A stretch of 34,146 nucleotides of DNA, taken from an uncultured Bacteroidales bacterium. GTDB taxonomy: Bacteria; Bacteroidota; Bacteroidia; Bacteroidales; Porphyromonadaceae. The stretch covers positions 1 to 34,146 of the forward strand of contig CAMYPM010000018.1 in NCBI GenBank assembly GCA_947290775.1. The letters run 5' to 3'. Below are positions 26,104 through 32,101 of the stretch, one piece after another. The translations under genes and the position numbers were made by a program. The notes under the pieces were generated by a model that worked only from the letters and a program-made list of their open reading frames with translations, searched no databases and was not told where the DNA came from. The stretch's first letter is position 1. Every line of letters starts with the position of its first letter.

Positions 26104-28224
26104 CTATCGGCGGATAGTCACTTTCGCATTCTCTCCGTCAAGAGTAAGGATATACATACCCTCCGCTATATCGCCCACATAGAGTTGCGATACGTTTGTA
26201 GCTGTACGAAGCGTCTCTCCGCGAAGAGTGCAGAGTGATACACGTTTTACACACTTACCGAAAGAGAATAAGTTGGATGCCGGATTGGGATAGACCACCA
26301 CACTCTCTTTTTCAATGACAGGCGTTTCCAGCACCTTTATTATATCTTCTAAACCCGTAATGTAAAGTCCCTTTTCGGTGCAGACGGTCAATACACCATC
26401 ATTGTCTATGTAGCACATACGAGCTTCATTTGCCTCAAAACCAACTGAAGCATCCACCTTGGCAATTACACCGTTAGCAGCGTAGATATATAGTCCGTCG
26501 TTCAAGCAGGAGAGGAGCAGGTTGCCATTTTTGTCCATGGCAATATGGTTAACCATTTTACCTTGTAGTGCCTTAGGACAAACAAAAGGAGCACTCAAAT
26601 TCCCTTCAGGCGCAATGGCTAACCCGGCATTAGTACCAAAGTATATATTCCCATTGGGGGCGCAAAAGACAACGCGTACGTTATCATCTGGCAGAGCGTG
26701 AGAAGCCTTTGTGTAAGAGGTGTACACACCATTCTTGAGTGAGAAAGCCCCCTTTACGGAAGCGAACCAAAGCGTTTTGTCAGCACTCTCGGTAACTCCG
26801 AAAATTGAATTTGTGGGTACGCCCTCTTTTTCTGTGTAGGGCACCCATTTTCCGCCAATAAACTTCGCATAGCCACCTCCAAAGGTAGTAGCAATCGTCT
26901 CGCCTTGGGAAGAGATAAGTATATCTGTAGCCATCTTGTGTGGGAAGGTATTCTTATCGGGAGTATAAGAGGTCCATTTCTTGGTTGCGGGGTTGAAAAA
27001 CGATATACCGCCATCGAAGAATGCCACCCAGGTATCTCCCAACATATCGCTGCATACTCTTCGTGCATTACGCCCTGCCACATTGCTATTCTCAGGCGTA
27101 TAATTTTGCCACTTGAAGCTATCTTCCGAGTCCGCTTGCTCCGTTAACTGAGCTGATGACACACCTTCCGCTGTGCCTATCCAGGCAACATTTTCCACCT
27201 CATCAAGATATACAGAGCGCACGTTGTCGCTTAATAATCCTTCAGGAGAAATTTGTGTCCATTTGCCATCCTTATAATATAGGAAGCCTGCTCCTTGCGT
27301 GCCGACAAAGGCATGACCTGCAGAGCCAAATGTCAATGAATAGAGAGAAGATGCCGGTAGGCCATGCTCGGTTTTATAGGTTTGCTTGACCAGACCATCT
27401 GCTGCATTAAGGACCACAATAGCACCATCGTCACTTCCTACCCATATATCACCCTCTTTGGATACAGCTATTGTCGTAAAGTATTCGTAGGGGAGCCCCT
27501 CTATCATCTTCCAAGTTGTGCCATCGTAGCAAGCCACACCTGTTGCAGTAGCTGCCCAAAGCTTACCGTCATGAAACAGCATCTGATGAACAGAGCCGTA
27601 TGCGGCAGTGCTTTCTATGGCTTGAGCTTTACCATCCTTTAGACTATATATACCGGCTTCGGAGCCCACATATACGGTTTGAGTCCCCTTATCATAGGTA
27701 AGGCAAAACATCAGCGACATTGGATTAGCAGTAAGCTGATAGGTTACAAACTTTCCTTTGTTGTCTAAGTAGGAGACGGCATTGCCGTTTGCTATATAAA
27801 AGCCACCCTTTTCATCCTCTACAATATCTTGTACAAGTAAATCCACCAGCTGCCCCTCTGCGTCAGTATAGTGTACATTGTCGTGGCCTGGATCCACCTT
27901 GATCAAACCATTGTCTTCCGTACAAAACCAAACCTTTTCCTTACTGTCAATAAGGATCTTAACCACCTTCTCCTTCTCCAATCCGGGCACCTCGTAACGC
28001 TTTCCGTCACTTAGCATACAAGCCCCTTTGGGGGTGCCTATCAATACTGTAAAGCTGCCGTCCGCATTATCCTCCACAGAGGCAACGGCATAAACGGTAG
28101 CACTGGGTAAAAGCGATGTACTTGACACACTTATGACATCCCACTCCACTTGCGCCCGAAGAACGGTCGGAGCGAGGCATAGCAGCGTTGTCACCGCATA
28201 AACAAAAAAGATTCTTTTTAGCAT
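26104..28224 (-). CDS. Secreted beta-propeller protein with T9SS sorting domain
   Basis: A 706-residue exported protein. Signal peptide 1-25 ends VLRAQ. Residues about 30-620 are a long series of beta-propeller strands of the two-component-regulator propeller type, with repeated units such as DIWVGSDDGAI, AWIGTAEGV and IYFGTNAGLAI, enough for about two seven-bladed propellers. In hybrid sensors of Bacteroides these propellers sense glycans in the periplasm, but here there is no membrane helix, kinase or DNA-binding part. Instead the last 70 residues (from VVVYPNPASNLF to the end) are a type A T9SS sorting domain, so this is probably a surface or secreted protein. It may bind carbohydrate or protein. 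It is monocistronic, with its own terminator. Confidence 0.88.
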   Translation of the reverse strand: MLKRIFFVYAVTTLLCLAPTVLRAQVEWDVISVSSTSLLPSATVYAVASVEDNADGSFTVLIGTPKGACMLSDGKRYEVPGLEKEKVVKILIDSKEKVWFCTEDNGLIKVDPGHDNVHYTDAEGQLVDLLVQDIVEDEKGGFYIANGNAVSYLDNKGKFVTYQLTANPMSLMFCLTYDKGTQTVYVGSEAGIYSLKDGKAQAIESTAAYGSVHQMLFHDGKLWAATATGVACYDGTTWKMIEGLPYEYFTTIAVSKEGDIWVGSDDGAIVVLNAADGLVKQTYKTEHGLPASSLYSLTFGSAGHAFVGTQGAGFLYYKDGKWTQISPEGLLSDNVRSVYLDEVENVAWIGTAEGVSSAQLTEQADSEDSFKWQNYTPENSNVAGRNARRVCSDMLGDTWVAFFDGGISFFNPATKKWTSYTPDKNTFPHKMATDILISSQGETIATTFGGGYAKFIGGKWVPYTEKEGVPTNSIFGVTESADKTLWFASVKGAFSLKNGVYTSYTKASHALPDDNVRVVFCAPNGNIYFGTNAGLAIAPEGNLSAPFVCPKALQGKMVNHIAMDKNGNLLLSCLNDGLYIYAANGVIAKVDASVGFEANEARMCYIDNDGVLTVCTEKGLYITGLEDIIKVLETPVIEKESVVVYPNPASNLFSFGKCVKRVSLCTLRGETLRTATNVSQLYVGDIAEGMYILTLDGENAKVTIRR

Positions 28225-28413
28225 AAAAAAATTATTAACTGGTTAATTGCTATCTTCCCAAATCGGGATTAAATAAACCTCCCCGCCCTATTCCATTGCA
28301 TTAAGGCGGGTAGAATGTTTTTCTCTTTTATATAACAAGCCCTTTGCAAAGGGCAGGATTAGAAATGGTAAAGTCCGTCTATACAGAGACTTTAGGGACC
28401 ATGAGCTAGGGTC
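28225..28413. other. Structured leader region before the propeller gene
   Basis: Several inverted repeats are packed here: CCCGCC/GGCGGG (28282-28310), the perfect 16-base palindrome GCCCTTTGCAAAGGGC (28339-28354), AAAGTC/GACTTT (28370-28393) and TTAAC/GTTAA (28235-28246). No TAnnTTTG element is clear. The region must contain the promoter and 5' leader of the propeller gene. Confidence 0.45.
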
Positions 28414-28448
28414 AAAAAGTTGAGCTGCACACTTGTGTGCGTAACTCA
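28414..28448 (-). terminator. Terminator of the Smr-CYTH operon
   Basis: On the minus strand TGAG (28448-28445) and GCACAC (28440-28435) pair with GTGTGC (28432-28427) and CTCA (28424-28421), then a T5 tract follows (28418-28414). It lies 75 bases after the CYTH stop codon. Confidence 0.7.
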
Positions 28449-28522
28449 GTCCAAATACTGATTGTATTAACGACGAGGGAGCATTATATAATGTTCTCAC
28501 GAATAATTATCTCTTCTATCTT

Positions 28523-29002
28523 TTAGGTGTGCGTTGCTTGGGGCATTCCCTCCACGGCCAACACAGCGTTGTAATAGGCTCTGCAACCGGTTACCTCCTT
28601 TCCGATCCACGAAGGTAAGGGAGGCTCTACAGTAGCGTCATCCAACTCTATCTCTGCTACCACCAAGCCCTCCAAAGCACCATGAAAGCGATCTACCTCC
28701 CAATAATACTTTCCCTCGGGAATCAGGAACCGCTCCTTACGGATCACTGCAGAGCCACACTGACTCAGTAGCTCCTCGGCATCACGTAGTGGAATGGCAT
28801 ACTCCCACTCATGCCTACTCAACCCATTGTCGTTGGTAGCATCTTTGATGGTAAGAAAGGCCTCCTCATCTCTAATACGCACGCGTATCACCAGCTCTTC
28901 CTTTGCCACAAGAAAGCCCTGCTCGATACGATATACTCGCTCGGCCGCTGCTTCATAGGCATTATTTAGTACTAAGTACTTGCGCTCTATCTCTAACGCC
29001 AT
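28523..29002 (-). CDS. CYTH-domain protein (triphosphate tunnel metalloenzyme)
   Basis: A 159-residue cytoplasmic protein of the CYTH family, which includes class IV adenylate cyclase, thiamine triphosphatase and inorganic tripolyphosphatase. It begins with the signature EIERKYLV (4-11) and continues with the charged strands that line the tunnel, RVRIRDEEAFLTIK, RHEWEYAIP, WEVDRFHG and VAEIELDD. Bacterial short forms are most often tripolyphosphatases, but the substrate cannot be read from the sequence. Its ATG directly follows the stop of the Smr gene without a gap. Confidence 0.88.
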   Translation of the reverse strand: MALEIERKYLVLNNAYEAAAERVYRIEQGFLVAKEELVIRVRIRDEEAFLTIKDATNDNGLSRHEWEYAIPLRDAEELLSQCGSAVIRKERFLIPEGKYYWEVDRFHGALEGLVVAEIELDDATVEPPLPSWIGKEVTGCRAYYNAVLAVEGMPQATHT

Positions 29003-30094
29003 TTAGTGAATAACGACTAAGGTAGCACCAAACCCATACTCTTTGAATGAGGCATCTTGGGCAGAGGCCTTGGGATACTTTTTCTTCAGTTCATCTAAAA
29101 TAGCCTTACGCAATATCCCTTCTCCGCGCCCATGCACAAAAACTACCCGGCTACCGGGCTGTGCCTTTATGCTCTCCATCACGCGTCTAAACTCGGCGAG
29201 CTGGGTCTCCATTATCTCTGAATTACTCATACCTGCCGTCGTTGTCAGGAGCGCAGTCGCATGTAGGTCAACCTCTACAGGCGGCTCTTCGGCAGGTTTA
29301 CGGTGTCGGGGCATTTGCCTACTCCGCCTCCGACGACGCTGCTCTTCCTCCGCTTGGACTTTTTCCTCCAGTAGAGTCTCTTCGGAAATCGCGAGAGGCA
29401 CCGCCTTGGCGCGCACTTCGTCCTCCTCTATGAGAGGATAAATAATGGCATCATCGTCAAAGAAATCATTTTCTCGAAATGCATGACGCTTGAGAAAGCG
29501 TACCCCATCCACACGTATAGTAAATGAATAGGGAGTCTTTAAGTCGAAAGCTTTTTCCTCTTTGTAAGGCAGTATCATGAGCGACATGTGCTCCCGCTCC
29601 GGAATTGTTTCCAAGGGGATCTCCTCAAGAAAAATACGCGTATCACGCTCTATTGTACCGGAAGCAATCTTCTTGTAAGTACCGTTAGCCAAGCGATTAG
29701 AAAGTACATAATACAACATGTAGTTGCAGTCATTAATCAGGTACATTTCTATAGGCGTACGACTAACAGCCTTCTCATCTACGGGCAAAAAAGCCATATA
29801 GACAGATAGTTTGTCACCGCCTTCACGCTCGGGCAAAAGAAGGTGCGGAGCAGGTGCCTCTTCAATGGGGGCAGGAGTGGCCGGCTGTGACTGACTCGGC
29901 TTACTTACCGGCGGTGTGTAGAAAGGTGCCCCCTCCAACTCATCACCTATAGGCACACATTCATTGAGTGGTGTAGGTAACTCGAAGCCATCCTCGCCCT
30001 CTACCCAAGCCACTTTGCCTACTATTCGCTTAATCACACCGCCTCCGGATGAATTTAAGAAGCGTATTCGCTCTCCTACTCTGACTGCTCTCAT
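29003..30094 (-). CDS. DUF2027 and Smr domain protein
   Basis: A 363-residue protein. The N terminus (about 1-55, VGERIRFLNSSGGG) is the Bacteroidetes DUF2027 beta domain, followed by a Pro/Ala-rich linker (about 60-90) and a central beta-rich domain (about 95-225). A highly charged stretch of Glu and Arg (about 235-270, QRRRRRSRQ) precedes the Smr domain (about 274-363), which shows the marks VDLHA and VFVHGRGEG. Smr domains are nicking endonucleases that act on branched DNA or, in other proteins, on mRNA in stalled ribosomes. Here it stands without MutS parts, a combination usual in Bacteroidetes. Its target is unknown. Confidence 0.88.
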   Translation of the reverse strand: MRAVRVGERIRFLNSSGGGVIKRIVGKVAWVEGEDGFELPTPLNECVPIGDELEGAPFYTPPVSKPSQSQPATPAPIEEAPAPHLLLPEREGGDKLSVYMAFLPVDEKAVSRTPIEMYLINDCNYMLYYVLSNRLANGTYKKIASGTIERDTRIFLEEIPLETIPEREHMSLMILPYKEEKAFDLKTPYSFTIRVDGVRFLKRHAFRENDFFDDDAIIYPLIEEDEVRAKAVPLAISEETLLEEKVQAEEEQRRRRRSRQMPRHRKPAEEPPVEVDLHATALLTTTAGMSNSEIMETQLAEFRRVMESIKAQPGSRVVFVHGRGEGILRKAILDELKKKYPKASAQDASFKEYGFGATLVVIH

Positions 30095-30116
30095 CTCATT
30101 TGCTTTCTATCGTGCG

Positions 30117-30124
30117 CAAAGATA
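30117..30124 (-). promoter_or_regulatory. -7 promoter element of the Smr-CYTH operon
   Basis: On the minus strand TATCTTTG (30124-30117) matches TAnnTTTG exactly, 22 bases before the ATG at 30094. No TTG at the usual distance. Confidence 0.5.
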
Positions 30125-30164
30125 ATGATTCCCAAGCATAAACTTTTTCTTCCCCTCTCAATAG

Positions 30165-30252
30165 ATCAGTATCTTTCATTTGAAACATCTATACCTTTCA
30201 AATGAAACATCTGTAACTTTCATTCGAAATATCAGAACCTTTTTTTACCCCA
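30165..30252 (+). repeat. Four-unit 22-bp tandem repeat array
   Basis: Four contiguous units occupy 30165-30186, 30187-30208, 30209-30230 and 30231-30252. They begin ATCAGTATCTTTC, ATCTATACCTTTC, ATCTGTAACTTTC and ATCAGAACCTTTT; the first two end GAAAC and the third GAAAT, while the fourth decays into ACCCCA. Units 1 and 2 each hold a small inverted repeat (TTTCATTTGAAA and TTTCAAATGAAA). Same unit, number and orientation as at 11653-11740. Confidence 0.85.
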
Positions 30253-30296
30253 GGCCATACGTTCTTTTTACAAGTGACAAAGAGAATATTATTTTC

Positions 30297-30304
30297 TATA
30301 TTTG
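30297..30304 (+). promoter_or_regulatory. -7 promoter element of the second LRR gene
   Basis: TATATTTG matches TAnnTTTG exactly. A start near 30311 gives a leader of about 119 bases and supports the ATG at 30430. No clear TTG upstream. Confidence 0.5.
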
Positions 30305-30429
30305 TCGGGCAAATTCGCATGCAATCCTATTTAATCAAAGAGATGCAAGAAGGCGTATTTCATTATAAGCCTGCGCACACCTCCGAAAGCGAGAAGGAAA
30401 TTCATAAAATAGAAAGGAAATATACAATT

Positions 30430-31869
30430 ATGAAAAGAAAACTACTTTATTATGTCACACTAACTCTATTGAGCTTGCCCCTATTCGCCACGAACATGGG
30501 CCAACTCCACGCAACTACCCCCTCGCTGAGGGAGACTGAAGAGAGCATCTCGTTTGATTTGGGTGGTGAGGCTACCACAATCATACTGATCATATCCGCC
30601 GAAGGAAAGGTAACCGGAGAAGGCGTAGAGGGTGAGATAGAGGCAAACGGAGGTTTCGTTTTTCTGAATGTAAAAAATAATCACGTTGTACTACATGGTA
30701 AAATTACCGAGTTTCAGTGCTCAACCAATGAAATCACAGCGCTGGATGTCTCCAAAGCCCCCTCGCTCAAACTACTGGAGTGCAGTGGGAACCCCATAGG
30801 CACATTGGATCTGTCTGCCAACAAGGCATTGGAAGTGCTCCGCTGCAATAAGTGTGCGCTTAAAGAATTGGTACCTCCCACTACTCTAAAGGAATTGAGC
30901 TGCGAGGATAATGCTATCTCTGAGCTTGATGTCAGCGCACTAACCTCACTGAATGAACTAAAGCTATCACGCAATAAGATTAGTAGCCTAAACCTCACAG
31001 CTTGTACCGATCTGAAAAAGCTCTACTGCTCCGACAATAAACTACCGGAGTTGGACATCACAAAGAACAAAAACCTTGTTTATATCAATTGTTACAGAAA
31101 TACCATCAACGGTATAGATGTAAGACAATGCGCAGATCTCGAAACGCTCTATTGTGGGTATAACTCATTCAATACACTGGATGTAACGCAGAACAAAAAG
31201 CTTCTATACCTTTGGTGTCCCTCCCTGCACCTCTCCAGCTTGGATATAACGCAAAACACAGCCTTAGAGCACCTTCTCTTCTTCCTCAATGACTTGTCGC
31301 AGATAGATATAAGCAAGAACCCTGCTTTGAAAGAGTTGGACTGTAGCGAAAATAAGCTTACCTCGCTGGATGTATCCAACAACCCCGAACTAACAGCGAT
31401 AAGCTGCAATGGAAACTTTATCAATTTACAGCAAATGGAAGCCTTTATCAAAAGCATGCCTAACCAGCAAGGGAAGGAAAAAGGCAATTTGTATGTAATA
31501 GACAGCAAGAACCCAAAAGAGAAGAACCACTGCTCCACAACTAACGTGAAAGCTGCCAAAGCCAAGAACTGGGTAGTGTGGGACTACAATGGTAACTATG
31601 CGACCAGCCGTCCATACGAAGGCGAAACCGCCAATCAGTCTGTTGCTGCACTACACGTTAGAATAAGCCCCAACCCGGCATCGGGTTATGTATGCATCAG
31701 CGGCTCTAAGCCCAATGCATCTATATACCTTTACTCGATGAAAGGCACCCTTATCCAAACATCCCACACAGATGCCAATGGAGTTGCTGAGATAAACTTA
31801 TCGGGAGTTTCAAAGGGTAATTATCTACTTAAGTCGGATGGCATGAGTGAAATACTGATCGTGGAATAA
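30430..31869 (+). CDS. Secreted leucine-rich-repeat protein with T9SS sorting domain (InlJ-like paralogue)
   Basis: A 479-residue exported protein, from the ATG at 30430 that opens a good signal peptide (about 1-22). Residues about 95-335 form about twelve 21-residue repeats of the type LxxLxCxxNxLxxLDxS. The C-terminal 75 residues, beginning near VRISPNPASGYV and containing SKGNYLLKS, are a type A T9SS sorting domain. It shares with the 643-1944 protein the whole plan and even the segment between LRR and tail (NVxAxKAKNW), so the two arose by duplication. The N terminus is longer here, with an extra strand-rich cap (SFDLGGEATTIILI). Role probably adhesion or biofilm, by likeness to internalin-related proteins of P. 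gingivalis; ligand unknown. Confidence 0.9.
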   Translation: MKRKLLYYVTLTLLSLPLFATNMGQLHATTPSLRETEESISFDLGGEATTIILIISAEGKVTGEGVEGEIEANGGFVFLNVKNNHVVLHGKITEFQCSTNEITALDVSKAPSLKLLECSGNPIGTLDLSANKALEVLRCNKCALKELVPPTTLKELSCEDNAISELDVSALTSLNELKLSRNKISSLNLTACTDLKKLYCSDNKLPELDITKNKNLVYINCYRNTINGIDVRQCADLETLYCGYNSFNTLDVTQNKKLLYLWCPSLHLSSLDITQNTALEHLLFFLNDLSQIDISKNPALKELDCSENKLTSLDVSNNPELTAISCNGNFINLQQMEAFIKSMPNQQGKEKGNLYVIDSKNPKEKNHCSTTNVKAAKAKNWVVWDYNGNYATSRPYEGETANQSVAALHVRISPNPASGYVCISGSKPNASIYLYSMKGTLIQTSHTDANGVAEINLSGVSKGNYLLKSDGMSEILIVE

Positions 31870-31901
31870 AAGGGAGAGGCTTTCTAAACACTACATTCCA
31901 C

Positions 31902-31949
31902 AAGGAGTTGCTCGGAGCATAACAGCTCTGCGGCAACTCCTTTCTATTT
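31902..31949 (+). terminator. Terminator of the second LRR gene
   Basis: AAGGAGTTGC (31902-31911) pairs perfectly with GCAACTCCTT (31933-31942), with an inner GAGC/GCTC stem, and is followed by TCTATTTA. It lies 32 bases after the stop codon. Confidence 0.8.
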
Positions 31950-31986
31950 ATACTGCAGCGACAATCCGTTTCCCCTCTCTGTATAT

Positions 31987-32046
31987 GTAACAAGTACGTC
32001 ATAAAAGTAACGACATATCGTAACAAAATGGATGCTCTCTTGTAAC
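31987..32046 (+). promoter_or_regulatory. GTAAC repeat cluster upstream of the TonB receptor gene
   Basis: GTAAC occurs on the coding strand at 31987, 32007, 32020 and 32042; the first, third and fourth are 33 and 22 bases apart, and GTCAT sits at 31998, 11 bases after the first. GTAAC at 11-base multiples also occurs on the coding strand upstream of pstS. It could be a regulator site. The promoter itself may be GACCTTTG (32057-32064), one mismatch from the -7 consensus. Confidence 0.35.
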
Positions 32047-32101
32047 ACTATAGTGAGACCTTTGCCGTCGAAAGGCTACATTATAGAAGAGAAGCATTTA
32101 G

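Larger units (their letters stand above)
30095..30429. other. Divergent region between Smr operon and second LRR gene
   Basis: Contains the leftward promoter element (30117-30124), a four-unit 22-bp repeat array (30165-30252), and the rightward element (30297-30304) with a leader of about 120 bases. A frame runs upstream of the LRR start to an ATG at 30274, but that ATG lies before the promoter element and the added residues are not signal-like. Confidence 0.6.

Noticed and set aside
28288..28500. 70-codon minus-strand gene between CYTH and propeller
   Set aside because: It overlaps the terminator and palindromes and has no recognisable feature.
30274..30429. Longer N terminus for the second LRR protein
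   Set aside because: The upstream ATG precedes the TAnnTTTG element and the extra 52 residues hide the signal peptide that starts at 30430.
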